The notes: generated by a model not told the origin, from the sequence alone. DNA of 64,000 nt from Lactococcus ileimucosae (GCF_943193185.1 NZ_CALPDE010000007.1:1-64000), one strand, 5' to 3'. Shown: positions 1-10,038, counted from the stretch's first letter. A program made the numbers and translations.

Positions 1-2672
1 GGTGTTTCGTTCAAGCCTGTGTTAACGTCTTGACCTTTTGGTTCGTTCTTATCTGCATCTGTACGACCGTCTGTTACTACTACTTTAACAACCACATCGT
101 CAGTTGAACCATCTGGATAGGTTACAACAGATGGAACTTCAAATGTACCTGCTGTTGTACCGTCTGGCAAAGTAACACCATCCTTAGGTTTAACTGTTGT
201 TCCCTCTGGTGCTGTAGCTTCTTGACCATCCTTGGTATAAGTTACAGCGCCTTTAAGATCATCCTCAGTTGTTGGTTGACCTAATTCTTTATTGACTGTG
301 CCGCCTGTTGCATCGTAAGTTTCTGCATAGTCTTTAGCTACATTAACAGTCGCATAAGTGTAATCTTTTGAACCATCTGGATAGGTTACAACTACTGGAG
401 TAACATAAGTGCCTTTAGCTGGCAAAGCATCACCTTTAACTGTAACCGCACCAGTTGCTTCATCAACTGTAACTTTTGATGGGTCAAGCACGACTGCATC
501 AGCTGGAAGTTTAGCTTTTTCTTTTTCCTCATCTGTTGTTGCAGTAGCGAATTTAGTACCTTCTGGTGCTGTAACTTCTGTACCATTAGGCTCTTTATCC
601 ATAAATTTAGGTGCTGCAACTTGAGCATCTTCACCAATAGCTCCTTCTACTGGTGTGTAAACTGGCACATAAGAATCTGCCACAGGAGTTGTTGCAAGCA
701 ATAAATCAAGTGCCAATGCATTATCCAAACTCTTTGTATTTGTACCTTGTTCGAAGACAGCTACTGTGAAGTTTGTTGGACCTGTAAGATCATTTGGAAT
801 TGTATAAGATGTTGAATCTGCTGGCGCAAATGTACCGTCAACTGTTGATACAATCGTTACTGGGTCACCAACAGCTACACCATCTCTGAACCACTGAACT
901 TGATACTCACGTGATGGCAATAGTCCACCGATAGTCGCTTCAACCTTATCCCCTGCAAAGGCATTGTGATCACCACTTGCATCATAGTTCAAAGCATCAA
1001 TCATTGGTTGTGGTGCCATGATAGCAAAGTTGATTGACTTAATGTTATAAGCTGGGTCAACCATTGTGAGGAATTTGTCAGCTGGATTTTGGAAAATGTT
1101 TGATGGGAAAGCATTGCTCCAAACATTGTAATTATCAATCAATGGTGTTACATACATATAATCTTGGTTGATATGACGATGTTTTTGACCAATTGTTCCG
1201 TTCCAAGCCATCAAGTTAGTGTGATTTACATCTGCATCACTTACCAACTTGCCATATTCTTCATCAGTGATTGTATGTGAGATGCTTGCACCACTGTTTT
1301 GTTTTGTGGCGCTGATACCGTAAAGCCCTCTAAATGGAATGTAGTACCAACCGTTTGCATCAACTGTTCCGACTACTGTCTCAGCGATATGTGAGCCAAC
1401 ACCGTTTGCTTCTTGGTAAGCTTTAATAATCTCAGCTTGAGCTTGACGCATGTCTTCTACTTGGTAGCCTTTATGCTCTTTCTTCCATGCATCCAACTGG
1501 CGTGTAACTTCGTCGTTCAAGTATGAAGCTACAATTTTTGTACCTGTTGCTTTGACATCATTACCGTCATTAATCCATTGGTTAGCTAAAGAACCAGCAT
1601 AATCACCGTTTTCAAACCAAGCATAACCGCGAAGTGCACCATAAGCGCCTTGGTCAGCCCATTCACCGCTTGCATTAGGTGATTTTTCCCATTGGTCTTC
1701 TGGTTTCATCAACCATGTATCTTCTCCAACCTTATCTTGCAAGATAACTTGACCGTTAACGATACGGTTGACTCCAGCAGTGAAGTCCCATGATTCATTG
1801 TTACGGTTTGTACGTGTGTGGAAACCATAGATTCCATCACCTTGTTTAACAACATTGTACTTTGCAGGGTCAGGATTGTTGATCCAAGTTCTAATTGCGA
1901 ACTTACCATCACCAGCCAACTGGAAGTTGTTGCCATTTTCTAATTCTGGATGATCCAAGTTGATGACAAATGTACCGTCAGCTTCAGTTGTTGTGTAGTA
2001 AATTTTAGAAACGTGTCCTTTACCGTTTACCCATTGTAAATACACTTTGACACCAGCCATTGGAACATCGCCGCTGCCAAAACCATTCATTGCTGTACCT
2101 GTTGTTTGTAGCCAAGCTTTACCAGCATAGCTCTTCTTAGCCCTTTGAACGCCTGGGCTATAGACAGCATTCTTTTCTAACTCCTCTTGTAAGCCTGCTG
2201 AAACTGGTGTGTTTGGATCACCTGGAGTGGCTTCAGTTGCAGCGCGAGCAACTCTTGCAGCTCTAAAAGCTGCTTTTGGAGTTGCAACAGGTGCTACGTC
2301 TTCCTTGTTGACTTCAGAAGTCTTATCTGCTTCTACTTCTGAAACATCTGCACTTCCAGTCACAGCAGCTTCATCATTTTCTTTTTCTACTGCCGCGTTA
2401 GTATCAGCAACTTCTTCATTAACAGGCTCAGCTTCTACTGCTGTAGTAGCTTCGTTGCTATTGCTTGCAGCAACTTCTGTCTCTGCAGAGCTTGCATTTT
2501 CTGACACTGCTCCTGCTTGAACTTGATTAGTTGTTGCAACAGTTGAATTTTCATCCGCACTAGCTTCTGGAGCTGAAACGCCTAATATAAACGTCCCTAA
2601 AAGTACCGACGCTACTCCAAAAGAATATTTACGAATTGAAAATCGCTGCTTATGCTTCGCTTTATAAAACAT
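1..2672 (-). CDS. YSIRK-type wall-anchored adhesin, 5' part (runs off the window)
   Basis: The gene starts at an ATG at 2672 after a GGGAGG-type ribosome site and stays open for 890 codons to the window edge, so the C-terminus and any LPXTG anchor are not visible. Residues about 11-35 form a YSIRK-type signal peptide ([16 protein letters not shown]), which in streptococci directs secretion at the division septum. A low-complexity Ala/Glu/Thr stretch follows to about residue 140. Next comes a folded region with a carbohydrate-binding or Cna-B-like look ([11 protein letters not shown], then EADGTF). The last 150 or so residues contain repeats with the VVTYPDGS motif of Rib/alpha-like (YPDG) surface repeats. 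Likely role: adhesion to host or food matrix. The family assignment rests on motifs; the ligand is unknown. Confidence 0.85.
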   Translation of the reverse strand, partial: MFYKAKHKQRFSIRKYSFGVASVLLGTFILGVSAPEASADENSTVATTNQVQAGAVSENASSAETEVAASNSNEATTAVEAEPVNEEVADTNAAVEKENDEAAVTGSADVSEVEADKTSEVNKEDVAPVATPKAAFRAARVARAATEATPGDPNTPVSAGLQEELEKNAVYSPGVQRAKKSYAGKAWLQTTGTAMNGFGSGDVPMAGVKVYLQWVNGKGHVSKIYYTTTEADGTFVINLDHPELENGNNFQLAGDGKFAIRTWINNPDPAKYNVVKQGDGIYGFHTRTNRNNESWDFTAGVNRIVNGQVILQDKVGEDTWLMKPEDQWEKSPNASGEWADQGAYGALRGYAWFENGDYAGSLANQWINDGNDVKATGTKIVASYLNDEVTRQLDAWKKEHKGYQVEDMRQAQAEIIKAYQEANGVGSHIAETVVGTVDANGWYYIPFRGLYGISATKQNSGASISHTITDEEYGKLVSDADVNHTNLMAWNGTIGQKHRHINQDYMYVTPLIDNYNVWSNAFPSNIFQNPADKFLTMVDPAYNIKSINFAIMAPQPMIDALNYDASGDHNAFAGDKVEATIGGLLPSREYQVQWFRDGVAVGDPVTIVSTVDGTFAPADSTSYTIPNDLTGPTNFTVAVFEQGTNTKSLDNALALDLLLATTPVADSYVPVYTPVEGAIGEDAQVAAPKFMDKEPNGTEVTAPEGTKFATATTDEEKEKAKLPADAVVLDPSKVTVDEATGAVTVKGDALPAKGTYVTPVVVTYPDGSKDYTYATVNVAKDYAETYDATGGTVNKELGQPTTEDDLKGAVTYTKDGQEATAPEGTTVKPKDGVTLPDGTTAGTFEVPSVVTYPDGSTDDVVVKVVVTDGRTDADKNEPKGQDVNTGLNET

Positions 2673-3257
2673 AAACTTTTCCTCCCTAAAATTGTAATTC
2701 TTTTTTCATAGACTAACAAAGTAGTCACATTATCATTTTCTCATTTTTTTCGTCATATGTAAAGTATATTTCCTCAATTATTTTAGTATTTAGGTAAATT
2801 TTTAGAATAAATACATAAAAAATAGAAAACTGTAACAACTTTTCTAAGGGAACGGAACTTCAGAGTGTTCTTCTGAAATACATGACTTAGTTCTCGCCCT
2901 TTCCAAAAAAGGATTCAAAATAAAAAAACGCGAACCACAACATTCTCATGCATCTGGTTAAGCGTTTTTTGCTTGTACACTTTGCTACATCACTCTTTCC
3001 AACTTTTAGTACTTATCTGATATAAGTTTTTCAAGCCACAGCCCAATAGCACAAAGGAGAGAAAGTAGGAGTAAGTCACTTAGTCAATGCAGTTTTAACA
3101 CGCGCTCTGCACTTGCTCTTCTCTTACACAATTTGTTTACAAATTTATTAGGAATTATATCCTCTCTCCTATTTTTTATTGAATCACAGAAGGCATCAAG
3201 CAGCATCACATATAAAAAGCTCATTCTTATAAAATTCACTTCCACACCAACAAATGT
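2673..3257. other. Gene-free stretch between adhesin and CNNM gene
   Basis: It holds the adhesin's upstream region (a GATAAT-like -10 at 2729-2734 on the minus strand but no good -35) and the terminator-like repeat at 2922-2970. On the minus strand between about 3180 and 3000 one frame reads like a small protein with a hydrophobic segment (LLLLSLLCAIGLW), but it lacks a normal start and has an in-frame stop in the middle. At most it is a decayed remnant. I see no intact gene. Confidence 0.5.
2922..2970 (-). terminator. Terminator-like hairpin, dispersed repeat copy A
   Basis: On the minus strand this reads AAAAAACGCTTAACC, a variable centre containing ATGCAT, then GGTT and GCGTTTTTT. The stem closes with A-tract against T-tract, so it could stop transcription in both directions. 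It lies downstream of the CNNM gene and upstream of the adhesin. It is clearly related in sequence to the elements at 23074-23121 and 51656-51704. Confidence 0.7.
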
Positions 3258-4568
3258 TTAGTTTGATAGCACCCTAATCTGTAACTCACTTGGCGTAACC
3301 CTATCCATTTCAAGGATAGTAATTTCTAAATTCTTTATTCTCCGAACGCTTCCTACCTCTACTTCCTCTCTCTCTTCTAAGTAACTGTTACTTACATAGC
3401 CGCTAATCGTATTTACTGAAGGTAAGTCAGACAATTGAACATGAAAACGCTCTTCAATTTCAGATAAGGGGGTCTTCCCTTTCACATGGTACACATTTTC
3501 TTTCACCTCTACGATATTGTCTTCCTCATGATCCTGCTCATCCTGAATATCTCCTACAAGTTCTTCAAGGATATCTTCAATAGTCACTAAACCACTTGTC
3601 CCACCATATTCATCGGATAAAATAGCAAAGTGCTTGTGCTGAATTTGCATCTCTGAAAGCAGAACCTTGACCGGTATTGTATCGATAAAGACAATGGGTT
3701 CCTGTACAATCGTGTTGACACTCTGAGTAGGAGAAGATAAGTATTCTTTAATCAATGACTGAAGCGTAACATAGCCCAAGATATTATCTTTGGACTTCCG
3801 GATAACCGGAAAACGCGTGTGCCCTTTTTCAATCGCAAATTCCAAGGCTTCCTTTATCGATGTATCAGAAGATATAACTTCCATATCTAGACGTGAAACC
3901 ATGATTTCTTTGGCTAATAAATCATCAAATTCAAAAACCTTGTTAAGGTATTCATATTCTTTTTCATTTATTTCACCCTTAACATAACTTTGGTTTGCAA
4001 TCAAAAGCAATTCTTCTTCCGAATGCGTTTCTTCTCCCTCTGTTGCCAAACTAAGATTGAAAAGTTTTCCAACCGAACTTGCTGAAACATTCAGAAGCCA
4101 GACAAAAGGATAGGTCACCTTATAGAAATAATGCAGCGGTTTTACTACCGCTAAAACGACGGCCTCTGTTTTAGAAATACTGAGTGATTTTGGAATAAGC
4201 TCTCCAATAACAACATGGACAAAAGTAATTAGAAGAAAAGCTAAAACAATAGAGAAGCTCTCTGATATCGTTTTAGGAAAGGGCAGATATGCCATTACAG
4301 GAGAAAGCAAGGCATGCATCGTACTTTCCCCGACCCAACCGATAGCTAAAGAAGTCAAGGTAATTCCAAGTTGGCAAGCACTCAGATAAGAGTCCAAATG
4401 CTCAACAACAACTATAGCTAACTTAGCTTTCTTATTGCCTTCTGCTTCTAAGGTTTCTAGACGACTTTTTCGTATTTTGACCAAAGAAAACTCCGAAGCA
4501 ACAAAAAAGGCTGTGAAGGCAATCATTAATATGATGATGATAATATTTATAGTCAATGTATCTCTCAT
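3258..4568 (-). CDS. CNNM/CorC-family membrane protein with CBS domains
   Basis: A 436-residue protein of the HlyC/CorC (DUF21-CBS-CorC) family, linked in other bacteria to magnesium/cobalt efflux; the family's old 'hemolysin' label is historical. Residues 1-180 are the DUF21 membrane part with about four membrane segments and the hallmarks FFVASEFSLVKIR and LSACQLGITLTSLAIGW. Residues about 205-335 carry a CBS pair (EIMVSRLDMEVI, then RFPVIRKSKDNILGYV), usually an adenine-nucleotide sensor. Residues about 345-430 form the C-terminal CorC_HlyC domain. Length is normal. The start follows AAGGAA. It stands alone, with its own promoter just upstream and a terminator-like repeat downstream. The transported ion cannot be told from sequence. 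Confidence 0.9.
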   Translation of the reverse strand: MRDTLTINIIIIILMIAFTAFFVASEFSLVKIRKSRLETLEAEGNKKAKLAIVVVEHLDSYLSACQLGITLTSLAIGWVGESTMHALLSPVMAYLPFPKTISESFSIVLAFLLITFVHVVIGELIPKSLSISKTEAVVLAVVKPLHYFYKVTYPFVWLLNVSASSVGKLFNLSLATEGEETHSEEELLLIANQSYVKGEINEKEYEYLNKVFEFDDLLAKEIMVSRLDMEVISSDTSIKEALEFAIEKGHTRFPVIRKSKDNILGYVTLQSLIKEYLSSPTQSVNTIVQEPIVFIDTIPVKVLLSEMQIQHKHFAILSDEYGGTSGLVTIEDILEELVGDIQDEQDHEEDNIVEVKENVYHVKGKTPLSEIEERFHVQLSDLPSVNTISGYVSNSYLEEREEVEVGSVRRIKNLEITILEMDRVTPSELQIRVLSN

Positions 4569-4604
4569 TTCCTTTTTATATTTATGATAAATTATTTATC
4601 TTTC

Positions 4605-4629
4605 ATTATAACAAATATTCGGTCGAATA
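4605..4629 (-). promoter_or_regulatory. Extended -10 promoter with palindromic candidate operator for the CNNM gene
   Basis: On the minus strand a TGTTATAAT extended -10 occupies 4605-4613. Immediately upstream lies a perfect 6-2-6 inverted repeat, TATTCG-GT-CGAATA, at 4616-4629, where a -35 box would sit. No good -35 hexamer is present, so the promoter may rely on the extended -10 or on an activator. That the palindrome is an operator is inference. Confidence 0.5.
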
Positions 4630-4711
4630 AGAAACTACAGTTATATCTTCTATTCTATTGATATGTGGGAAAAGCAAAAAATCTGCTGGAAATAAAGCAG
4701 TTTATTCAAGT

Positions 4712-5239
4712 CTAAGGTGCTTGTAATTTCAAGGAGACACTAAATATTCTCCAAAAAAGTGATACATCACCGTGAATATTTCTTTGTAGAGTATATTGAT
4801 TTATGTGTTCAAATGACTCATCAAATAATAAAACTTCTCCATCAATGATGAGTGTCGATACAAAAGCTAATTTTTGTTTGTTTCCTTAAGATAAATCTTT
4901 TATTAGATTATGCTCATATTGTAATAGTTCTACTTCTGATAATAGAGCCGTAATCTCCTCATATGTAACTTTAGTTTTAAATAACAATGATATATAAATC
5001 AAATATTCTTTAAGTTAAAAAAATTCATAGCCAATAAAATTTTCATTTCATTTATATAAACTATTTTATTGTTTCCCTTTACAATAAGCTTATTATTTAT
5101 ACTAATTCTATACACTTCTCCTAACATACTTCTAAATAATGTCGATTTTCCCACTCCATTTCTACCTGTTACAAAGAAAATACCAGACTTATTAATTTCA
5201 ACTTCAGCTGATTTTAATTTCTATTTTTAAATTACTCAT
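4712..5239 (-). pseudogene. Degraded ABC-transporter ATPase gene
   Basis: Reading from an ATG at 5239 (after AAGGAGAGAT), a frameshift within about 30 bases leads to a frame with a clear Walker A (GRNGVGKSTLF, about 5130-5165). A second frameshift near 5010 leads on to the ABC signature region, where LSxGxxQ is broken by a TAA codon (LS-stop-GNKQK, near 4887). An intact Walker B (EVLLFDES, about 4830-4855) follows. Two frameshifts and one nonsense codon make this a dead gene. It is probably the ATPase of a small-peptide or bacteriocin-type exporter, but the substrate cannot be inferred. Confidence 0.8.
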
Positions 5240-5252
5240 ATCTCTCCTTATT

Positions 5253-5429
5253 TTATAAGTTTATTAGTTGTAAGATTCTACCTAAAATAATAAAAATAGA
5301 AATAATAATAAATCCGTAAGATAGCCATTTATATTTCAGATCTTTTGTTTTTTCATATGTCATTCTAAATTTTAATACTAAATGTATTGAATAAGTCAAA
5401 AGAAAAATTTCTAGTAAATAATTAAACAT
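5253..5429 (-). CDS. Small hydrophobic protein upstream of the broken ABC gene
   Basis: A 58-codon frame starting at ATG 5429 and ending at TAA 5253, just before the dead ATPase gene. The product has two likely membrane helices (LLEIFLLTYSIHLVLKF and LSYGFIIISIFIILGRIL) separated by a short charged loop. Position and layout suggest a membrane partner, or an immunity-type protein, of the former transporter. The ribosome site is weak (only GAGA about 10 bases upstream) and it sits in decaying DNA, so it may be untranslated. I do not recognise the family. Confidence 0.4.
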   Translation of the reverse strand: MFNYLLEIFLLTYSIHLVLKFRMTYEKTKDLKYKWLSYGFIIISIFIILGRILQLINL

Positions 5430-6094
5430 TTTCTAAGTCTCTCATTTTTTAAATCAATAGGTAATATTATAAGCATGGACTCAAAATTCATACACTACTT
5501 TACTCCACCTACTGTTGTACTATATCCAAAGGTACGGTTACTAACTTTTTATCCAATATTGGAAATATAAACCCTAATTTTCCTTCAATAACTCTTAGTA
5601 AAATAAATAACTGTAAGAAACAATCTTCGTAAAGTAAAAGTAATTGATATAGATTCCATAAACCATCCTTTTTTCATGAAAAACATATAGCTATTTTAAC
5701 AATTTGATGCCTATTTGACTCCATCCACTGTGATTCTATCTGCAGAACAACCCGTTTGTTTACTTCTTCGCATTCTAACACAAATTCAATTCCTTTAATA
5801 TTTTAATTTCGTGTATTTAAAGTGATTTTTTGCAAGATTGATAGCTAAGATTAAACCTCCTTTAAATTTTCTTATTTTTTACAAACAAAAGCGCCTCTTT
5901 ATATGTGAAAGAGACGCCAAAGATTATCTAAAAAAGCAAAAAAAAAACATATTGAGTGAACTACCGAAACAAATGTCTCGGTAGACAGAGCTAGACTAAG
6001 CAATGCTACTCAACGTTTAAACGTTAACTCAAACACAGCGCCATCATCATAACACTCAATAAGTAATCTTATATATTATTTAATCCGAACCTTC
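5430..6094. other. Gene-poor decayed region
   Basis: AT-rich DNA between the ABC remnant and rplQ. On the minus strand short fragments look once-coding (for example GKLGFIFPILDKKLVTVPLD before a stop near 5510), but they are cut by stops and frame changes and I cannot name a parent family. A perfect hairpin, CTACCGA...TCGGTAG, lies at about 5962-5985, and a terminator candidate for the ribosomal operon at 5885-5918. No intact gene is visible. Confidence 0.5.
5885..5918 (-). terminator. Candidate terminator of the infA-rplQ operon
   Basis: On the minus strand GCGTCTCTTT pairs with AAAGAGGCGC (one U-G pair) around a short ACATAT loop and is followed by CTTTTGTTTG. It lies about 180 bases beyond the rplQ stop with no intact gene between. 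The distance is long, hence moderate confidence. Confidence 0.55.
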
Positions 6095-6475
6095 TTAAAC
6101 AAGTTCAATGATTGCCATAGGGGCAGCATCACCACGACGTGGTTCAACTTTCAAGATACGAGTGTAACCACCGTTACGGCCTTCGTAGCGTTTAGCAATA
6201 TCGTCAAACAATTTTTGAAGTGCAGTTGGGAAAGTTTCAGTTTCTTCGTTGAAATCTTTAATAGCGATTTCGTTACGAACGTAAGCTGCTGCTTGACGAC
6301 GCGCGTGCAAGTCACCACGTTTACCAAGAGTAATCATCTTTTCAACTGTTTTACGGATTTCTTTAGCACGAGCTTCAGTCGTAACGATTGTTTCGTTAAT
6401 GATAAGATCAGTTGTCAAATCACGAAGCATAGCTTTACGTTGTGAAGATGTGCGTCCAAGTTTACGGTAACCCAT
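6095..6475 (-). CDS. rplQ: 50S ribosomal protein L17
   Basis: A 126-residue protein that starts [20 protein letters not shown], the hallmark N-terminus of L17, and matches the short bacterial form. L17 sits near the exit of the peptide tunnel in the large subunit. It is last in the infA-rpmJ-rpsM-rpsK-rpoA-rplQ operon, 15 bases after rpoA, the standard Firmicute order. Nothing odd is seen. Confidence 0.97.
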   Translation of the reverse strand: MGYRKLGRTSSQRKAMLRDLTTDLIINETIVTTEARAKEIRKTVEKMITLGKRGDLHARRQAAAYVRNEIAIKDFNEETETFPTALQKLFDDIAKRYEGRNGGYTRILKVEPRRGDAAPMAIIELV

Positions 6476-6490
6476 TTTTTTCCTCCTGTA

Positions 6491-7429
6491 TTATTTTCGT
6501 TTTTTGAGCTCCAAGCCCAAGTCAGTCAATTTAACTTTGACTTCTTCTACTGATTTGTGACCGAGGTTTTTGACTTTAATCATGTCAGCTTCACTCATTT
6601 CCACAATATCAGCTACGGTATTGATTCCAGCACGTTTCAAACCATTATAGGCACGAACTGAGAAGTCCATTTCTTCGATAATTTTATCGAGAACACGTTC
6701 TGTCTTAACTTCTTCTTTAGCTACGAGAGTTTCAGATTCTGAAGCTGCTTCTGACAAGTCAACAAACAGATTCAAGTGATCTGTCAAAATCTTCGCAGAG
6801 AGAGACAAAGCATCATCAGCAACGATTGTGCCGTTTGTAGTGATTTCCAAAGTCAACTTATCGTAAGATGCATCACCACCTACACGAGCTGGTTCTACTT
6901 GATAGTTAACTTTGCTAACTGGTGTGTAAATTGAGTCCACAGCAATTGTACCAATAGGTGCGCCTTCGACTTTGTTTTCGTCAGCAGGTACATATCCGTA
7001 ACCCTTGTTTACTGTCATCACAGCACGCATAGAATGACCTTCTGCGATAGAGAAAAGATAATGGTCTTTATTGACAATTTCGATATCACTATCTGTCAAA
7101 ATGTCACCTGCAGTTACTGTCATAGGTCCAGTAACGTCAAGCTCAATTTGTTTTTCATTTTCTACGTAAGATTTAATCGCAAGTCCTTTGATAGCAAGGA
7201 TAATTTGCACCACATCTTCGCGGACACCAGGGATAGTTGCAAATTCGTGTTGAACACCTTCAATTTGAATTGAAGTCACAGCAGATCCAGGCAATGAAGA
7301 CAAAAGAACGCGACGTAAAGAATTACCTAAAGTTGTACCATAACCACGTTCAAGCGGTTCTACTACAAACTTGCCGTAAAATTCTGTTTCGTCAAATTTA
7401 ATAATTTTTGGTTTTTCAAACTCAATCAT
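6491..7429 (-). CDS. rpoA: RNA polymerase alpha subunit
   Basis: A 312-residue protein of normal length. Residues 1-230 form the dimerising N-terminal domain that nucleates polymerase assembly ([20 protein letters not shown] is diagnostic). A linker follows, and residues about 245-312 are the C-terminal domain that touches UP elements and activators ([29 protein letters not shown]). It is co-transcribed with the ribosomal protein genes around it. Confidence 0.98.
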   Translation of the reverse strand: MIEFEKPKIIKFDETEFYGKFVVEPLERGYGTTLGNSLRRVLLSSLPGSAVTSIQIEGVQHEFATIPGVREDVVQIILAIKGLAIKSYVENEKQIELDVTGPMTVTAGDILTDSDIEIVNKDHYLFSIAEGHSMRAVMTVNKGYGYVPADENKVEGAPIGTIAVDSIYTPVSKVNYQVEPARVGGDASYDKLTLEITTNGTIVADDALSLSAKILTDHLNLFVDLSEAASESETLVAKEEVKTERVLDKIIEEMDFSVRAYNGLKRAGINTVADIVEMSEADMIKVKNLGHKSVEEVKVKLTDLGLELKKRK

Positions 7430-7480
7430 GTATAGTCTCCTCTAAAAGAAAAGTAAAGTGATTTTGCAACTCACTAGCGA

Positions 7481-7864
7481 TTATACACGACGACGTTTTG
7501 GAGGACGTGCACCATTGTGAGGTACAGGAGTCACATCACTAATAGAAGTTACGTTAAGACCAGCAGCAGCGAGTGCACGGATTGCAGATTCACGACCTGA
7601 ACCTGGACCTTTAACTGTAACAGATACTGTTTTCAACCCTTGTTCTTGAGCAGCTTTAGCAGCAGCTTCAGATGCCATTTGTGCAGCGAATGGTGTAGAT
7701 TTTTTAGAACCTTTGAAACCAAGTGAACCTGCAGATGACCAAGCAAGAGCGTTACCATGAACGTCAGTAATCATAATGATAGTGTTGTTAAAAGTTGATT
7801 GAATGTGGGCGATACCAGTTTCAATATTCTTTTTCACACGACGTTTACGAGTAATTTTTGCCAT
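7481..7864 (-). CDS. rpsK: 30S ribosomal protein S11
   Basis: 127 residues, ending in [12 protein letters not shown] as S11 does, with the conserved [19 protein letters not shown]11 lies on the small-subunit platform near the E site and binds 16S rRNA. It sits 17 bases after rpsM and 51 before rpoA, the expected order. Confidence 0.97.
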   Translation of the reverse strand: MAKITRKRRVKKNIETGIAHIQSTFNNTIIMITDVHGNALAWSSAGSLGFKGSKKSTPFAAQMASEAAAKAAQEQGLKTVSVTVKGPGSGRESAIRALAAAGLNVTSISDVTPVPHNGARPPKRRRV

Positions 7865-7881
7865 TTTAACTCCTTTCTAGA

Positions 7882-8247
7882 TTATTTTTTCTTACCAGCG
7901 ATAGCTTTAGCAGGTCCCTTACGAGTACGTGCGTTGTTTTTTGTGTTTTGTCCACGTGTAGGGAGTCCACGACGGTGACGCATACCACGGTAGCTACCAA
8001 TTTCCATCAAGCGTTTGATGTTGAGGTTTACTTCACGACGAAGATCTCCTTCGAGTTTCAAGCCGTCAAGTTCACGACGAATCGCATCTTCTTGATCAGA
8101 TGTAAGATCTTTAGTACGTACATCTTCTGAGACACCTGCAGCAGCAAGCACTTTTTTAGCAGTTTGAACTCCAACACCGTAAACGTATGTCAATGAGATA
8201 ACGATACGTTTTTCGTTTGGAATATCAACTCCAGCAAAACGAGCCAT
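7882..8247 (-). CDS. rpsM: 30S ribosomal protein S13
   Basis: 121 residues with the S13 start [19 protein letters not shown] and the basic tail ([18 protein letters not shown]) that reaches the P-site tRNA and contacts L5 across the subunit bridge. Normal length and place between rpmJ and rpsK. Confidence 0.97.
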   Translation of the reverse strand: MARFAGVDIPNEKRIVISLTYVYGVGVQTAKKVLAAAGVSEDVRTKDLTSDQEDAIRRELDGLKLEGDLRREVNLNIKRLMEIGSYRGMRHRRGLPTRGQNTKNNARTRKGPAKAIAGKKK

Positions 8248-8264
8248 AATTTAATAGTTCCTTT

Positions 8265-8381
8265 CTATCCCTGACGTTGTTTATGTTTTGGATTTACAGG
8301 GCAAATTACCATAACACGACCGTTACGACGAATTACTTTACAGTATTCGCAGATTGGTTTAACTGATGGTCTTACTTTCAT
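8265..8381 (-). CDS. rpmJ: 50S ribosomal protein L36 (zinc-ribbon type)
   Basis: A 38-residue reading frame from ATG 8381 to TAG 8265. The protein begins [19 protein letters not shown] and ends KHKQRQG. It has the CxxC...C...H zinc ligands of the ordinary L36 form, rather than the zinc-free form expressed under zinc starvation. AGGAAG precedes the start. It lies between infA and rpsM, its usual place. Confidence 0.95.
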   Translation of the reverse strand: MKVRPSVKPICEYCKVIRRNGRVMVICPVNPKHKQRQG

Positions 8382-8434
8382 TGTGTCTTCCTTTCTATAG
8401 GTTACTGTGCTTTCGCACCCAATGAATGTCCAGG

Positions 8435-8653
8435 TTATTTAAAACGGTAGGTAATGCGTCCACGTGTCAAATCATATGGTGACATCTCCACTTGCACGCG
8501 GTCGCCAGGCAAGATACGGATATAATTCTTACGAATTTTTCCAGAAATCGTCGCCAAAACTTTATGACCATTTTCAAGTTCAACAGTGAACATCGCATTC
8601 GGCATAGTATCTACTACTTTACCTTCAATTTCGATAACATCATCTTTTGCCAA
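8435..8653 (-). CDS. infA: Translation initiation factor IF-1 (TTG start)
   Basis: The 72-residue product [20 protein letters not shown]... is standard IF-1, an S1/OB-fold protein that blocks the A site during initiation. The frame could be read from further upstream, but the family begins at M-A-K-D-D, which here falls on a TTG codon at 8653. A perfect AAGGAGG lies nine bases before it, so TTG is the likely start. The gene opens the infA-rplQ operon under the strong promoter at 8717-8745. Confidence 0.93.
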   Translation of the reverse strand: MAKDDVIEIEGKVVDTMPNAMFTVELENGHKVLATISGKIRKNYIRILPGDRVQVEMSPYDLTRGRITYRFK

Positions 8654-8716
8654 GCAAAAGTACCTCCTTAAAAATCCCCGAAAGATACAAGAGTATCTCA
8701 AAAGTCGGACTGATAT

Positions 8717-8745
8717 ATTATAGCATACCACATTACAAATGACAA
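8717..8745 (-). promoter_or_regulatory. Sigma-A promoter of the infA operon
   Basis: On the minus strand TTGTCA (8740-8745), a 17-base spacer and a perfect TATAAT (8717-8722). The 5' leader then contains AGATAC-TCTT-GTATCT, a perfect hairpin, before the infA ribosome site. The promoter frees the alpha-operon genes from adk, from which they are separated by cargo. Confidence 0.85.
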
Positions 8746-8793
8746 GCCCCTTATTCGTTTTTTTCCTTTGTTTTTATAGCTCCTCTCATAACA

Positions 8794-8842
8794 TTAACCG
8801 GTTGACATTCAATAAAATGCGTGTTATTATTGACCAGTAAAT
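8794..8842 (+). promoter_or_regulatory. zitR promoter with two ZitR/AdcR operators
   Basis: TTGACA (8802-8807), 17 bases, TATTAT (8825-8830). The -35 is embedded in TTAACCGGTTGACA (8794-8807), matching the known AdcR/ZitR box, and a second half-like box, ATTGACCAGTAAAT (8829-8842), overlaps the -10. The layout fits zinc-dependent self-repression by ZitR: zinc-loaded repressor would occlude both promoter elements. The box at the zinc-lipoprotein gene (42348-42361) differs in one base. Confidence 0.85.
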
Positions 8843-8857
8843 GAAGGGAGGAATAGT

Positions 8858-9301
8858 ATGTCTATCAACTTAGAAAATCAAATCGATCATTTCTTGTCTC
8901 AGGTTATGCAGTTTGCCGAAAACAAGCACGAAATTCTTCTTGGAAAATGTCAGAGTGATGTCAAATTAACGTCAACTCAGGAGCATCTCCTCATGCTTCT
9001 CAGTGAGGCGCCAACCACCAATGCACGAATGGCTGAAACACTTTCAGTTTCTCCTGCTGCTATCACAAAAGCTCTCAAAAAGTTACAAGACATGGCACTC
9101 ATTTTTCCCACGAAGAGCAAAACCGACGAACGGGTTGTTTTATGGAACTTGACGGAAAAGGCATTGCCTATTGCGCAAGAACATGCAGCTCATCATGCTG
9201 CAACCCTTGACAGTTATCATCAACTCACTCAAAAATATACAACTGATGAGCAAGAAGTCATTAAAGATTTCCTCAAGCAGCTGGCTGAAAAATTTAAGTA
9301 G
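8858..9301 (+). CDS. zitR: Zinc-responsive MarR-family repressor ZitR
   Basis: 147 residues with a MarR winged helix (TNARMAETLSVSPAAITKAL as recognition region). The zinc ligands known from AdcR/ZitR are present at positions offset by one: E25, C31, E42, H43, E108, H109 and H113. It should bind the TTAACYGGTTGACA box with zinc and repress zinc uptake. It starts after GGGAGG and is followed at 20 bases by zitQ, so the genes form one unit. In L. lactis the operon is zitRSQP; here the S gene is missing between R and Q. Confidence 0.92.
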   Translation: MSINLENQIDHFLSQVMQFAENKHEILLGKCQSDVKLTSTQEHLLMLLSEAPTTNARMAETLSVSPAAITKALKKLQDMALIFPTKSKTDERVVLWNLTEKALPIAQEHAAHHAATLDSYHQLTQKYTTDEQEVIKDFLKQLAEKFK

Positions 9302-9321
9302 TTTAGGAAGTAAGTAAAATT

Positions 9322-10038
9322 ATGCCTTATATCGATGTTCAGAATGTAAGCTTTTATTATGACAACAATCCTGTATTAGAGGATGTGAGTTACTCGGTTA
9401 AAGCTGGAGAATTTGTCACCTTAACAGGAGAAAACGGTGCTGCTAAGTCAACGTTAATCAAGATTACTTTAGGAATTTTGAAGCCAAAGTCTGGTAAAGT
9501 GATTATTGCACGGCATGACAAGCAAAACAGGCGCCTAAGAATTGCCTATGTTCCTCAGCAGATTTCGAGTTTTAATGCTGGTTTCCCCTCAACAGTTCAT
9601 GAGTTTGTTCGCTCTGGACGTTACCCACGCAAGGGTTGGTTTCGCAAGCTTAATGCCCACGACGAAGAACATGTGGAGGCTGCCCTTAAGGCTGTTGGGA
9701 TGTGGAAATTCCGTCATAAAAAAATCGGCGAACTCTCTGGTGGGCAAAAACAGCGCATTATCATTGCACGTACCTTTGCTTCAGACCCCGATGTTTTTGT
9801 CCTCGATGAACCAACTGTTGGGATGGATGATGTAACTACAGATGCCTTTTATGAACTGATGGCCCACGCTGCGCACGAGCATGGAAAAAGTGTGCTTATG
9901 GTTACCCACGATCCTGACGCCGTCAAAAAATACATGGATCGCAACATTCATTTGGCCAGAGATAAGAACGGCAAGTTTGAATGTTTTGAAGTCCATGGCA
10001 ATCCTAGCGCAAAAAGTGTAAAAGGAGGTGCATCTTAA
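9322..10038 (+). CDS. zitQ: Zinc ABC transporter ATP-binding protein
   Basis: 238-residue ABC ATPase closest in motifs to streptococcal AdcC. Walker A reads GENGAAKST, with Ala for the usual second Gly; as I recall, AdcC proteins share this, so it is a family trait and not damage. Other motifs are LSGGQKQR (signature), VFVLDEP (Walker B) and VTHD (switch His). It powers import of zinc through ZitP with a zinc-binding lipoprotein. The stop overlaps the zitP start by one base (TAATG), suggesting translational coupling. Confidence 0.92.
   Translation: MPYIDVQNVSFYYDNNPVLEDVSYSVKAGEFVTLTGENGAAKSTLIKITLGILKPKSGKVIIARHDKQNRRLRIAYVPQQISSFNAGFPSTVHEFVRSGRYPRKGWFRKLNAHDEEHVEAALKAVGMWKFRHKKIGELSGGQKQRIIIARTFASDPDVFVLDEPTVGMDDVTTDAFYELMAHAAHEHGKSVLMVTHDPDAVKKYMDRNIHLARDKNGKFECFEVHGNPSAKSVKGGAS

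Noticed and set aside
2209..2520. A 103-codon plus-strand frame opposite the adhesin
   Set aside because: Antisense of the Ala/Thr/Ser-rich low-complexity stretch; composition explains the openness.
3000..3190. Minus-strand remnant resembling a small membrane protein (LLLLSLLCAIGLW)
   Set aside because: No usable start and an in-frame stop in the middle; too little to call even a named pseudogene.
9440..9470. Apparent Walker A defect in ZitQ (GENGAAKST)
   Set aside because: From memory streptococcal AdcC proteins share this Ala, so it is a family feature and not a lesion.
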